Positions 37,358 to 46,664 of a stretch of 64,000 nt of DNA are shown here, piece after piece. The position numbers and the translations under genes are program-made. The stretch spans positions 988,414 through 1,052,413 of the forward strand of contig NZ_LMCW01000012.1 in the NCBI RefSeq assembly GCF_001424945.1. The letters run 5' to 3'. A model generated the notes under the pieces. That model saw nothing but the letters and a program-made list of their open reading frames with translations, ran no database searches and was not told the origin of the DNA. Origin of the DNA: Rhizobium sp. Root1203. GTDB taxonomy: Bacteria > Pseudomonadota > Alphaproteobacteria > Rhizobiales > Rhizobiaceae. The stretch's first letter is position 1; the number at the start of each line of letters is the position of its first letter.

Positions 37358-37434
37358 AGCACGAGGGACTGCCAGGGCTTTTCAACACCCTGCTACGGTG
37401 AAGCTCTTCTGCCTGGCAACTCCTCCCTCCGCCC

Positions 37435-37542
37435 TCATCTCTGAGCTTGTCACAGAGATGATGGCGTTCAAGTCATTGAACGCAAAGACTCTTTCCACGG
37501 CGCAGACGCGCCGCGGCTGGGTTCCTGTCACAAGGACAGGAA
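37435..37542. repeat. RIME-like pair of palindromes in the thuB-aminotransferase gap
   Basis: TCATCTCTG/CAGAGATGA (37435-37443 and 37453-37461) enclose AGCTTGTCA; 60 bases on, TTCCTGTC/GACAGGAA (37522-37529 and 37535-37542) enclose ACAAG. The pattern (stem, GCTTGTCA loop, stem) resembles dispersed palindromic repeats of rhizobial intergenic DNA. Either hairpin could also help stop transcription from thuB. Confidence 0.5.
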
Positions 37543-37591
37543 TGAAGATGAGCCTGGGAAGACCTCATTTGTCTGATCGGACATTGTCGTG

Positions 37592-38755
37592 TCACCCCAG
37601 CCGCTCGCGCAGGAGCGCAATAGAGTTCGCATCGGCATTTGCGAACGCCAGGCGAAGATAGCGGTCCTGCCCTTCGCCGAAATAGCGTCCGGGAAGGCAG
37701 ACGACGCCGGCCTCTTTCGCGAGCCTCTCTGCCACCGCCGAAGAGCTCAGCTTTTCGAATGGATGCCGGATGAAGGCAAAATAAGCACCGATGGCGCCGA
37801 TCTCCCAGCCGGGCAATTCCTCGATGACCGATACCAACGCATCCGCGCGCCGCGCGATTTCCAGGCGGTTGCCCGCGCGCCAGTCCGCTAGAATGGGCAT
37901 CGCTTCCGCAACGGCAACCTGTGCCGCCCGCGGCGCGCAGATCTGCATATTGTCCATGACCTTTGCAATCTCGGCGACCACGTTCACGCCGGCGGTAATC
38001 GCACCAAGCCGATGGCCGGGGATACAGAACGACTTCGAGAAGCTGTAGAGCAGGATGAGCGTGTCTTCCCAGCCTGGGATCGACAGCAGCGGATGCGGCG
38101 CGCCGTAACCGTCCGGCAGGAAGTCGCGATAGGTCTCGTCGACGATCAGCCACGCGCCATATTTGCGGCAAAGGACGAACAGTTCTTGAAGTAGGGCCGG
38201 TGGATAGACCGCACCGGTCGGATTGTTCGGCGTCACGACAGCGAGCGCCTTTGCCCCATCTGCCAGAGCAATCTCGGCGGAACGAACGTCCGGCAGGAAG
38301 CCGTTTTCGGCGTCGCACTCGACCAACGCACGCTTGATGCCAAGCATCGACAGCGTTGTTTCCTGGTTGAAATAGAATGGATTGGTCAGCGCTACGGTGT
38401 CGCCCGAACCGGCAAGCGCAATCGCTGCACACATGAAAGCCTGATTGCAGCCGGCCGTGATTTGGACGTTTGCAGCCAACACCGGCGCCCCAAAGACCGC
38501 CGACATGTGTTCTGCATAAACCTCGCGCAACACGTCTTCACCCTCGATCGGACCGTAGCCGGTCGTCTTTGGAGATGCAGCCGCTTCTCCAAGCAGCCGC
38601 AGCATTTCCGGATGCGGGGGGTAGCCGGGCACGGCCTGAGAAAGGTCGACCAGCGGTCCCTTGGTTCCACGGTATTCGCGAGCCCACGCGAGAACGGAAG
38701 GGATCGGTGGAGGCGACAGTCGGGAAACGAGCTGATTGGCGTGCGCGGTGGGCAT
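37592..38755 (-). CDS. PLP-dependent class I/II aminotransferase
   Basis: A 387-residue fold-type I aminotransferase. VDLSQAVPGYPPHP is near the start, then YGPIEGEDVLREVYAEH, ITAGCNQAF, VVTPNNPTGAVY and LIVDETYRDF. The PLP lysine lies in LYSFSKSFCIPGHRLGAI. The substrate is not resolved; the sequence resembles the aspartate/kynurenine-type subgroup. ATG 38755 fits the homologous region; the reading up to 39133 would overlap fnrN. It stands alone on the minus strand, 101 bases below fnrN, which is also minus. Confidence 0.9.
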   Translation of the reverse strand: MPTAHANQLVSRLSPPPIPSVLAWAREYRGTKGPLVDLSQAVPGYPPHPEMLRLLGEAAASPKTTGYGPIEGEDVLREVYAEHMSAVFGAPVLAANVQITAGCNQAFMCAAIALAGSGDTVALTNPFYFNQETTLSMLGIKRALVECDAENGFLPDVRSAEIALADGAKALAVVTPNNPTGAVYPPALLQELFVLCRKYGAWLIVDETYRDFLPDGYGAPHPLLSIPGWEDTLILLYSFSKSFCIPGHRLGAITAGVNVVAEIAKVMDNMQICAPRAAQVAVAEAMPILADWRAGNRLEIARRADALVSVIEELPGWEIGAIGAYFAFIRHPFEKLSSSAVAERLAKEAGVVCLPGRYFGEGQDRYLRLAFANADANSIALLRERLG

Positions 38756-38856
38756 GGACGAACTTCCGAAGTGGCTGAAGCAAGTGTAAAACAGCACTCC
38801 TGCACAAATTAGGCCGCCTCGGCAACACGCATTCGATCGCCGTCCTCGCGCATCCG

Positions 38857-39573
38857 TCAGGATCCGCAGCACGCCTTGAGCTTCGAAAGCCGCGGCACCT
38901 CGATATGCCTGTTGGCGACAACAGAGATAATCCCGTCGGACTTGAGCCTGGACAGCTGGCGCGACACCGTCTCGATCGTCAGTCCCAGAAAGTCGGCAAT
39001 ATCGGCGCGCGACAAAGGCAGGTCGAAACGGCGGCTGTCGCCTTCCGCCTCGGGATCGAGGTGAGTTGCGATGAGCAGCAGGAAACTCGCCACTTTTTCG
39101 GCCGCCGTCTTGCGCCCGAGCGTGACCATCCACTCCCGCGCCTCGTCGAGCTCACGCAACGTCTGCGCCATGAGACGCTCCGCGAGGGCCGGATTGCTTT
39201 TCACCATCCGCTCGAGTGCTGCCTTCGGTACGCGACAGAGGTTCACGTCAGACGCCGCTTCGGCCGAGACCGCATTCTCCTCGGCGTTCAGCCGCCCCAG
39301 AAAGTCCGGGGCGAATTGAAGGCCGACGATCTGCTGACGGCCATCTTCGAGCGTCTTCGTGAGTTTCACCACACCGCGAATGACTGTGGCGTAGGATTCG
39401 GCCGGTGTCTTCTCACCCGACAGTTCGTCGCCGGCATCGTGATTGACGAGACGTGTATGCGCAGACAGCGCCATAAGCTCGTCGGCATTGAGCGCACCGC
39501 ACATACCCTTGTGTCGAACCTCGCAACTCATGCAACGTACCGGTATATTTGAATTATGTATGTCTCTGCGCAT
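38857..39573 (-). CDS. fnrN: FNR/FnrN-type oxygen-sensing regulator
   Basis: A 238-residue Crp/Fnr protein. The N-terminal cysteines C14, C17 and C25 (C-x2-C-x7-C) plus an internal Cys in DVNLCRVPK could ligate a 4Fe-4S cluster, as in rhizobial FnrN. The effector domain spans ~30-150, and the HTH ADIADFLGLTIETVSRQLSRLK carries the E-x2-S-R DNA-recognition pattern of FNR. GAGGAG lies 8 bases before ATG 39573. A perfect anaerobox lies 57-70 bases upstream, suggesting autoregulation. It would activate microaerobic genes such as the high-affinity oxidases. Confidence 0.9.
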   Translation of the reverse strand: MRRDIHNSNIPVRCMSCEVRHKGMCGALNADELMALSAHTRLVNHDAGDELSGEKTPAESYATVIRGVVKLTKTLEDGRQQIVGLQFAPDFLGRLNAEENAVSAEAASDVNLCRVPKAALERMVKSNPALAERLMAQTLRELDEAREWMVTLGRKTAAEKVASFLLLIATHLDPEAEGDSRRFDLPLSRADIADFLGLTIETVSRQLSRLKSDGIISVVANRHIEVPRLSKLKACCGS

Positions 39574-39629
39574 CAAATCAGCTCCTCGCGAAGCATAGAC
39601 TACCGCCGCCGCCGGAGAACAGCGTTTTC

Positions 39630-39643
39630 TTGATCGAAATCAA
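39630..39643. promoter_or_regulatory. Anaerobox (FNR/FixK site) upstream of fnrN
   Basis: TTGATCGAAATCAA is a perfect TTGAT-N4-ATCAA palindrome, 57-70 bases before the fnrN start. Only one copy is visible. Confidence 0.85.
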
Positions 39644-39824
39644 AGTGCATGCGTTCAAGCTTGGCTATTCCTCGTCCGAATGACCCGCAATGAACGCCGA
39701 CATCGTCGCCCGCTATGTGTGATCCACGTCAAGTAGCCTTCGGCGAATCCCACACGGCTAATCGCAACGCCACATTGCCGCAGCCGCCACTTGCCGATTG
39801 TTCTTGCCACGGGCACGGCTATAG

Positions 39825-39848
39825 TAATTTCACAAATTTCTGAAATTA
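39825..39848. promoter_or_regulatory. Inverted repeat TAATTTCA-N8-TGAAATTA at the regulator/cyd promoter
   Basis: Exact 8-base arms (39825-39832 and 39841-39848) with an 8-base spacer lie 20-44 bases before the 39869 gene. The site lies just after a possible -10 (TATAGT, 39820-39825, with TTGTTC 16 bases before it), so a bound repressor would block this promoter. The likely binder is the 39869 product. Confidence 0.6.
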
Positions 39849-39868
39849 CAGACACAACGGAAAAAACG

Positions 39869-40447
39869 ATGAACCTCCCGCCGCTTGTTCAATCCTTTGT
39901 CCTGCACTTCGGCGAAATGGGCTCGCGGTGGGGTATCAACCGCACCGTCGGACAGATCTATGCCCTGCTCTATGTCTCGCCGTCCCCGCTTTGTGCCGAA
40001 GAGATCGCCGACTCGCTGGGCATCTCGCGTTCCAACGTGTCGATGAGCCTGCGCGAACTGCAGACATGGAACCTCGTATTGCTGAAGCATCGACCGGACG
40101 ACCGTCGCGATTTCTTCACCACGCCCGACGATGTCTGGCTGATCCTGAGGACACTGGCGGAGGAACGCAAGAAGCGGGAGGTCGATCCAACCCTTTCCGT
40201 CCTTCGCGAAATCCTCATGCAACGGTCGGCAAGCGAGGCCGAACGCCACGCGCAGGAGCGCATGAGCGAGATGCACGCCCTAATTGAGCAGCTAACGCAC
40301 TGGTATGAGGACGTAAAACAGCTTGAAACCGAACGGCTTGCAACGTTACTCTCGCTTGGAGCGAAAGTGACGAAGCTGCTGGAGGCCAAGGACCGAGTCG
40401 TTTCGCTCGGCCGCAGCCGCCGGCCCGATCCTGCGAACAAGAGTTAG
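39869..40447 (+). CDS. GbsR/MarR-like transcriptional regulator of the cyd operon
   Basis: A 192-residue winged-helix protein. VQSFVLHFGEMGSRWGINRTVGQIYALLYVSPSPLCAEEIADSLGISRSNVSMSLRELQTWNLV is the GbsR-type DNA-binding domain. A long helical C terminus (EAERHAQERMSEMHALIEQLTHWYEDVKQLETERLATLL) probably dimerises. It is followed after 4 bases by cydD, so it is the first gene of the bd-oxidase operon. The start ATG 39869 excludes an unsupported 26-residue extension that would cover the inverted repeat. Its ligand is unknown. Confidence 0.85.
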   Translation: MNLPPLVQSFVLHFGEMGSRWGINRTVGQIYALLYVSPSPLCAEEIADSLGISRSNVSMSLRELQTWNLVLLKHRPDDRRDFFTTPDDVWLILRTLAEERKKREVDPTLSVLREILMQRSASEAERHAQERMSEMHALIEQLTHWYEDVKQLETERLATLLSLGAKVTKLLEAKDRVVSLGRSRRPDPANKS

Positions 40448-40451
40448 CGCC

Positions 40452-42146
40452 ATGACGAGTGCTTACTTCGACGCAAATGGAAAGCAGGCTTCCGGCGAGC
40501 CGGGCAGATCTGCGCGTCCACCCTCCGGCTTGAGAAAAGCCGCAGCGGTTCAGGCACTGGCCGCGCTAGTATGGATTCCGCAGGCAGCATGTCTTTCTAT
40601 CGCCGTGGGACGCCTGGCAAACGGCAGCCCGGTCGGTAGCGTTCTCTGGCTGGCCGCCTCGATTGCTCTCCTCGGCATCGCCAAAAGCTGTCTCAACGCG
40701 GCTGGCGGCCGCATGGCGTTTCGGGCGGCTCGCAGCGAACTCACCTTCCGCCGGACCGCCGCCGTCGCGGCGCTGGCGCGGCGCTCGCCGCTCGACGCCA
40801 CGCGCGCGGCTTCTGGACAGGCGGCCAGTATACTTGGAGAGCAGGCCGAACTGATCGTCCCCTACCTGTCCCGCTTCCAGCCGGGCCGCTTCAAGGCAAC
40901 CACAGTGCCGCTGGTGATTCTGGCCTGCGTCCTCCCGTTTTCATGGGTTGCCGCATTGGTGCTCCTGATCGCCATGCCTCTCATCCCCGTGTTCATGGCC
41001 CTCATCGGATGGAGCGCACAGGCTGCCAGCGAGAAGCAGCTTGCGGCGACCGGCGGCCTGAACGGCTTTCTGCTGGATCGCCTGCGCGGGCTCTCAACCA
41101 TCCGTTCCCTCGATGCCGTGGATGCCACCGCTCTGAAGCTGAGAGCGGATGCCCAATCGCTCAAGACCCGGACAATGGCGGTCCTGAAGATCGCCTTCCT
41201 GTCCTCCGCGGTTCTCGAACTGTTTTCGGCGCTCGGCGTTGCGTTGGTCGCGGTCTATGTCGGCTTTTCGCTGCTTGGCGAGATCCGTTTCGGCGCATGG
41301 GCAACCGGCCTCGATCTGACGAGCGGCCTCTTCGTCCTGCTGCTTGCCCCTGCCTTCTTCGAACCGCTGCGCGAACTGTCCGCCGTGTGGCACGACCGAG
41401 CAGCCGGCGAAGCCGCCCTCAAGACCCTCGAAGCGCTGAGCAAGGACGGCATGACGCTCGCCGATATCCCGCATCGGCCCGGCGCAGGAGCCGACACCCA
41501 CGATCTGAGGCTTGAAAACGTCAGCTTCCGATATGGCCCGGATGCCCCGCTTGCCATCGACGCGTTCGATCTTCATGTCCGCGCCGGTGAACATGTCGCG
41601 CTTCTCGGCGCCAGCGGTTCCGGAAAATCGACCCTGCTTGCCCTGATGGCCGGGCTCGCCCCCTGCCAAAGCGGCCGCATCACGCTCGGCAGCGAGCCTG
41701 CCACCTCAGCCGCGCGGCAGACGATTGCCTGGATCGGACAGAAACCGCATATCTTCGCAGGCACGATCGCGCAGAACGTGGCGCTCGGCCGGCCGGAGGT
41801 TTCGCCGCGAAAGACCGCTGAAGCCCTCCACTTCGCCAGACTTGGCGTCGTCGCGTCCGCCTACGGCCACCGGCCGCTCGGGGAAAGCGGAATCGGACTG
41901 TCCGGCGGCGAGGCACTGCGCCTCGCCATCGCCCGCGCGGCGGCCAATCCCGATGTCGGTATCATCCTGGCCGATGAGCCCACGGCCCATCTTGATGCAA
42001 GGACGGCCAACGAAATCACCGAATGCCTGTTGTCCCTTGCGCACGGCCGGACACTGATCGTGGCGACCCACGACCCGCGCCTCGCCGCGCGCATGGGCCG
42101 GACGGTCGACCTGATGCCGGAAACGGCGCGGGAGGCTGCGGAATGA
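40452..42146 (+). CDS. cydD: Thiol/heme ABC exporter subunit CydD
   Basis: A 564-residue half-transporter with six N-terminal membrane helices (~30-310) and an ATPase domain with Walker A GASGSGKST, signature LSGGEALRLAIARA and Walker B IILADEPTAHLD. CydDC exports glutathione and cysteine to the periplasm and binds heme; it is needed for cytochrome bd assembly. The stop overlaps the cydC start (ATGA at 42143-42146), so translation is coupled. The first 40 residues are polar and basic, longer than in E. coli CydD. Confidence 0.95.
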   Translation: MTSAYFDANGKQASGEPGRSARPPSGLRKAAAVQALAALVWIPQAACLSIAVGRLANGSPVGSVLWLAASIALLGIAKSCLNAAGGRMAFRAARSELTFRRTAAVAALARRSPLDATRAASGQAASILGEQAELIVPYLSRFQPGRFKATTVPLVILACVLPFSWVAALVLLIAMPLIPVFMALIGWSAQAASEKQLAATGGLNGFLLDRLRGLSTIRSLDAVDATALKLRADAQSLKTRTMAVLKIAFLSSAVLELFSALGVALVAVYVGFSLLGEIRFGAWATGLDLTSGLFVLLLAPAFFEPLRELSAVWHDRAAGEAALKTLEALSKDGMTLADIPHRPGAGADTHDLRLENVSFRYGPDAPLAIDAFDLHVRAGEHVALLGASGSGKSTLLALMAGLAPCQSGRITLGSEPATSAARQTIAWIGQKPHIFAGTIAQNVALGRPEVSPRKTAEALHFARLGVVASAYGHRPLGESGIGLSGGEALRLAIARAAANPDVGIILADEPTAHLDARTANEITECLLSLAHGRTLIVATHDPRLAARMGRTVDLMPETAREAAE

Positions 42147-43834
42147 ACGCATCGCTTTCCCATCTGAAGCCGGTCATCAGGCTGTTTTTCACCAGCAAGC
42201 GACGCGGTCTTCTGATCGGCGCGGCGCTCTCGGCGACAACGGTTGCCGCGGGGATAGCGCTGCTCGGACTCTCGGGCTGGTTCATCACGGCGACCGCGAC
42301 TGCCGGAATATCCGCGGCAACGGTCGCGACCTTCGATGTCTTTGCGCCCTCGGCCGGCATCCGTCTCCTCGCTCTCGGGCGTACTGCAGCGCGCTACGGC
42401 GAGCGACTGACCACCCACGACGCGACGCTCGGGGTGCTCGCAATTTTGCGCGAACGGCTTTTCCGCGGCTGGGCTCAGGCTGGCGCGGCAACGGACCTGA
42501 TGCGCCGTCCGGCACGCCTGCTCTTCCGTCTCACCGGGGACGTCGATGCGTTGGACTCGCTCTATCTCAGGATCCTCGTGCCGGCAGGTGTCGCCGTGGC
42601 TGCGGCAATCGGGACCAGCATCGCGCTGGGCCTCATGCATCCCCTGTTCGGTCTGCTGGCCGGTCTTTGGCTGCTGGCCGCCGGCCTCGGCATTCCATTG
42701 ATGGCCGGCCGCCGAGCCGCCAGGCATGCCCGCCGCCGAACCCATGGCATCGAGGCATTGCGCGCGCGGACGATCGACCTCGTAGCCGGCCAGACCGATC
42801 TGCTGATGGCCGGACGACTGCACGCACAGCGTGACGCCATCGCCGCAGCCGATCGATACGCCGCCGATGCCGACGATCGCCTCAACCGCATCGAATCCGG
42901 CGTCACCATCGGTTTTGGCCTCGCCTCGACGGCGCTGCTGACGGGGGCTCTGCTTGCCGTGGCAGCGCTTTGCGCATCCGGCACGATTACACCGCCGGTC
43001 GCAGCGCTTGGCATCCTGATTGCGTTTGCCGCCGTCGAGCCCTTCGGTGCGCTGCGCCGTGGCGCCATGGAGCTGGGCCGGACGCTCCTGGCGGCAAGCC
43101 GCATCGCGCCACGCCTGTCCGTCGCCGAGGCGACCTATCGAAACGCTCGGCCAAATCCGGGTTTTGCAGCGCAGTTTGCTGGCGTCTGCGCGCGATACGA
43201 AGCGTCGGACAGACTGGCTGCCGAAGACATCACACTGGATCTGGCAACGGGCGAACGGCTCGCGCTGATCGGTGACAGCGGCGCCGGAAAATCGACGCTG
43301 CTTGCCCTTCTTGCTGCCGAAATGATGCCGGTAGAGGGCCGCGTTTCGACCCTGCCGGCAACGCTGCTGACCCAGCGCACCGAACTCTTCCAGGATACGC
43401 TTCGGGGCAATCTCCAGCTGGCAAAGCCTGATGCCACCCATGACGAGCTTCGCATCGCGCTGGGTGCAGCCGGTCTCGCCTGCGATGTCGCGACCCTGCC
43501 GCTTGGCCTCGACACACTGCTTGGCGAAGGCGGCATGGGCCTGTCCGGCGGCCAGGCGCGCCGGCTCGCACTTGCCCGATTGTTCCTGCGCGACACACCG
43601 CTGTGGTTGCTGGACGAGCCGACAGAAGGTCTCGATCGCGCCGTCGCGCGCGATGTGATGGCCCGACTTGCAGAGAAGGCAGAGGGCCGCTCGCTTGTGA
43701 TCGCCACTCATATCCGCCGGGAGGCCGCAATCGCCGACGTGATCGCCGTCCTCGCAGGCGGCCGCATCGAGGAAGTTTCACGCCGTGGAGAGGCGGCGTT
43801 CGAAAAGGCTCTGAACCGGTTGAGACCGGACTGA
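42143..43834 (+). CDS. cydC: Thiol/heme ABC exporter subunit CydC
   Basis: A 563-residue half-transporter that pairs with CydD. LFFTSKRRGLLIGAALSATTVAAGIALLGLSGWFITATA is the characteristic CydC first-helix region. The ATPase shows GDSGAGKST, LSGGQARRLALARLFL and LWLLDEPTEGLD. It starts within the cydD stop. The longer reading from 42023 overlaps cydD and is not used. It is followed by cydA after 77 bases. Confidence 0.95.
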   Translation: MNASLSHLKPVIRLFFTSKRRGLLIGAALSATTVAAGIALLGLSGWFITATATAGISAATVATFDVFAPSAGIRLLALGRTAARYGERLTTHDATLGVLAILRERLFRGWAQAGAATDLMRRPARLLFRLTGDVDALDSLYLRILVPAGVAVAAAIGTSIALGLMHPLFGLLAGLWLLAAGLGIPLMAGRRAARHARRRTHGIEALRARTIDLVAGQTDLLMAGRLHAQRDAIAAADRYAADADDRLNRIESGVTIGFGLASTALLTGALLAVAALCASGTITPPVAALGILIAFAAVEPFGALRRGAMELGRTLLAASRIAPRLSVAEATYRNARPNPGFAAQFAGVCARYEASDRLAAEDITLDLATGERLALIGDSGAGKSTLLALLAAEMMPVEGRVSTLPATLLTQRTELFQDTLRGNLQLAKPDATHDELRIALGAAGLACDVATLPLGLDTLLGEGGMGLSGGQARRLALARLFLRDTPLWLLDEPTEGLDRAVARDVMARLAEKAEGRSLVIATHIRREAAIADVIAVLAGGRIEEVSRRGEAAFEKALNRLRPD

Positions 43835-43911
43835 GCGCAACCGCATAGCCGCCAGGCAATCCGGCATGGCGGAAAACTCTTCGTACCCCGTGGGGCCGTG
43901 GGAGAAAGACA

Positions 43912-45492
43912 ATGGAACTAGACATCGTCGCGCTATCGCGCTTCCAATTCGCGCTGACTGCGCTTTATCACTTTTTGTTCGTGCCGCTGACGCTCGGCCT
44001 GTCCGTGCTGCTTGCCATCATGGAAACGGTCTACGTCATGACAGGTCGCCAGATCTGGCGGCAAATGACGAAATTCTGGGGCATACTGTTCGGCATCAAC
44101 TTTGCAATCGGGGTCGCCACGGGCATCGTCATGGAGTTCCAGTTCGGCATGAACTGGAGCTACTACAGCTATTATGTCGGCGACATCTTCGGGGCTCCGC
44201 TCGCAATCGAAGGGCTGATGGCCTTCTTCCTCGAGGCGACGTTCGTCGGACTGTTCTTTTTCGGCTGGGACAAGCTGTCGAAGGTCGGCCATCTCGTCGC
44301 GACCTGGTGCGTGGCGCTCGGCTCCAACTTCTCCGCACTCTGGATCCTGGTCGCCAACGGCTGGATGCAGAACCCAGTCGGCTCGGCGCTCAATCCGCAG
44401 ACGATGCGCATGGAGATCACCAGCTTCTTCGACGTGGTCTTCAACCCTGTCGCCCAGGCGAAGTTCGTGCACACCGTTTCGGCGGGCTATGTCTGTGCCT
44501 CGATCTTCGTTCTCGGCGTCTCGGCGTGGTACCTGTTGAAGGGACGGCATATCGAAATTGCCAAGCGGTCGATGACCGTTGCCGCATCCTTTGGCCTCGC
44601 CTCCGCACTCTCGGTCGTCGTGCTCGGGGATGAAAGCGGCTACCTCGCAACAGAAAACCAGAAGATGAAGCTCGCCGCGATCGAGGCGATGTGGAAGACG
44701 GAACCGGCGCCGGCGGCGTTCACAGCCTTCGGCTTCCCGGATCAACAAGCACGCGAAACGCATTTCGCAGTCCACATTCCGTGGGTCATGGGCTTGATTG
44801 GTACCCGTTCGTTAACGACCGAAATTCCGGGCATCGACAAGCTTGAACAACAGGCCGAGGGGCGAATCCGCGACGGCATCAAAGCCTACGATGCGCTGAT
44901 GCAGATCCGATCCGCACCTGTTCAGGATCAGGTGACCCAGCAAGTCCGCAGCTCCTTCGAGGAACTCGGCCATGAGCTTGGCTACGGACTCCTTCTGAAG
45001 CGCTACGTCGACGACCCTCGCCAGGCGACGGACGAACAGATCGCCCAGGCGGCACGTGACACGATCCCGCATGTGCCGACGCTCTTCTGGTCGTTCCGCA
45101 TCATGGTCGGCCTCGGCATGTTCTTCATCCTGCTGACGGCGACATTCTTCTGGCTTTCCGCACGGCGGCATCTCGACAAGTATCCGCTGCTCCTGAAAAT
45201 CGCCGTTCTCGCGATCCCGCTTCCATGGATTGCCATCGAGGCCGGCTGGATCGTTGCCGAGATCGGCCGCCAGCCCTGGGTCATCGAAGGGGTGCTGCCG
45301 ACTGCATTGGCGGTCTCCAGCCTCGGCGCCAGCACGGTTCTGCTGACCATCATAGGCTTTGCCACCCTCTATACGGTGCTGATCGTGATCGAGATGACCC
45401 TGATGATCCGGGCCATCAAGAAGGGACCGGCACCGGACGACGAGCCGGAAGCCGAGCTCATTTCTGAAACCCTCGTTGCCGCTGCGGAGTGA
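43912..45492 (+). CDS. cydA: Cytochrome bd ubiquinol oxidase subunit I
   Basis: A 526-residue membrane subunit holding hemes b558, b595 and d. Visible are the N-terminal RFQFALTALYHFLFVPLTLGL with the axial His (b595), KFVHTVSAGYVCASIFVLG with a second heme His, and WIVAEIGRQPWVIEG, the conserved GRQPW motif. The quinol-binding Q-loop is long, as in E. coli CydA. The enzyme reduces oxygen with high affinity and pumps no protons. GGGAGAAAGAC precedes ATG 43912. It is expressed with cydDC, cydB and cydX. Confidence 0.96.
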   Translation: MELDIVALSRFQFALTALYHFLFVPLTLGLSVLLAIMETVYVMTGRQIWRQMTKFWGILFGINFAIGVATGIVMEFQFGMNWSYYSYYVGDIFGAPLAIEGLMAFFLEATFVGLFFFGWDKLSKVGHLVATWCVALGSNFSALWILVANGWMQNPVGSALNPQTMRMEITSFFDVVFNPVAQAKFVHTVSAGYVCASIFVLGVSAWYLLKGRHIEIAKRSMTVAASFGLASALSVVVLGDESGYLATENQKMKLAAIEAMWKTEPAPAAFTAFGFPDQQARETHFAVHIPWVMGLIGTRSLTTEIPGIDKLEQQAEGRIRDGIKAYDALMQIRSAPVQDQVTQQVRSSFEELGHELGYGLLLKRYVDDPRQATDEQIAQAARDTIPHVPTLFWSFRIMVGLGMFFILLTATFFWLSARRHLDKYPLLLKIAVLAIPLPWIAIEAGWIVAEIGRQPWVIEGVLPTALAVSSLGASTVLLTIIGFATLYTVLIVIEMTLMIRAIKKGPAPDDEPEAELISETLVAAAE

Positions 45493-45497
45493 TCGCC

Positions 45498-46652
45498 ATG
45501 ATCCTGCACGAACTCATAGACTACGAAACCCTGCGCGTGATCTGGTGGCTCCTCATTGGCGTGCTGCTGATCGCCTTTGCGGCCACCGACGGATTCGACC
45601 TCGGCGTCGGCACGCTGCTTCCCTTCGTCGCCAGGACGGACACGGAGAGGCGCGTCGCCATCAACACCATCGGCCCCGTGTGGGAAGGGAACCAGGTGTG
45701 GCTCATCCTCGGCGGCGGCGCTATCTTCGCCGCCTGGCCGCCGCTCTATGCCGTCTCGTTCTCCGGCTTCTACCTCGCGATGTTCGCGATCCTCTTCGCG
45801 CTCATCCTGCGCCCCGTCGGCTTCAAGTACCGCTCGAAGCGCGAGAGCCCCCGGTGGCGCAGCAACTGGGACTGGGCGCTGTTCATCGGCGGCTTCGTGC
45901 CGTCGCTGATCTTCGGCGTCGCCGTCGGCAACGTTCTGCAGGGTGTGCCCTTCCGCTTCGATCCTGCCGACATGCGGATCTTTTACGAGGGGACATTCTT
46001 CGGCCTGCTCAATCCCTATGCCCTGCTCTGCGGCCTGCTGTCCGTCGCCATGCTCGTCATGCATGGCGCCTCGTGGCTGGTCCTCAAGGCGAGCGGCCCC
46101 GTTGCCGAGCGGGCAAGGAGCTACGGCAGCATCGCAGCGGTTGCCGTGATCGCGCTGTTCGCTCTCGGCGGCATTTTCCTGGCGCTTGGTGTCCACGGCT
46201 TTAGCATCACCAGCGAGGTCACCCCGGCCGGCCCCTCCAATCCGCTGTTGAAAACGGCATCGCACGACGGCTCGTGGCTGGCGAACTATGCAACCCATCC
46301 CTGGATGATGATCGCGCCGATCCTCGGCTTCCTTGGTGCCGCAGCGGCCCTCATATGCATGCGGGCAAAGCTTGAGGTGACGACGCTGCTGTTCAGCAAG
46401 CTGTCGATCTTCGGGATCATCTCGACCGTGGGTCTGTCGATGTTCCCGTTCATCCTCCCCTCCTCCCTCGATCCCAACTCGAGCCTGACGGTGTGGGATG
46501 CCTCTTCGAGCCACCTCACCCTGTTCATCATGCTGGTGGTATCGGCGATCTTCCTGCCGATCATCTTTGCCTACACCGCCTGGGTCTACAAGGTGCTCTG
46601 GGGCAAGGTCGACGAGCAGACAGTCAACGACAAGAGCGGCCACGCTTACTGA
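45498..46652 (+). CDS. cydB: Cytochrome bd ubiquinol oxidase subunit II
   Basis: A 384-residue membrane subunit. LRVIWWLLIGVLLIAFAATDGFDLGVGTLLPF is the standard CydB opening (the WW-x8-F-x-x-x-DGFD region), followed by NTIGPVWEGNQVWLILGGGAIFAAWPPLY. About eight helices are present. It has no heme itself but stabilises CydA. ATG 45498 is chosen over a GTG at 45489 that overlaps the cydA stop. cydX follows 12 bases after its stop. Confidence 0.96.
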   Translation: MILHELIDYETLRVIWWLLIGVLLIAFAATDGFDLGVGTLLPFVARTDTERRVAINTIGPVWEGNQVWLILGGGAIFAAWPPLYAVSFSGFYLAMFAILFALILRPVGFKYRSKRESPRWRSNWDWALFIGGFVPSLIFGVAVGNVLQGVPFRFDPADMRIFYEGTFFGLLNPYALLCGLLSVAMLVMHGASWLVLKASGPVAERARSYGSIAAVAVIALFALGGIFLALGVHGFSITSEVTPAGPSNPLLKTASHDGSWLANYATHPWMMIAPILGFLGAAAALICMRAKLEVTTLLFSKLSIFGIISTVGLSMFPFILPSSLDPNSSLTVWDASSSHLTLFIMLVVSAIFLPIIFAYTAWVYKVLWGKVDEQTVNDKSGHAY

Positions 46653-46664
46653 AGGAGAAAGACG

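Noticed and set aside
37435..37542. CRISPR array
   Set aside because: Only two unlike palindromes with different arms; no repeat-spacer periodicity.
41861..43711. Long minus-strand frame across cydD/cydC
   Set aside because: No Shine-Dalgarno and no recognisable domain; shadow of the two exporter genes.
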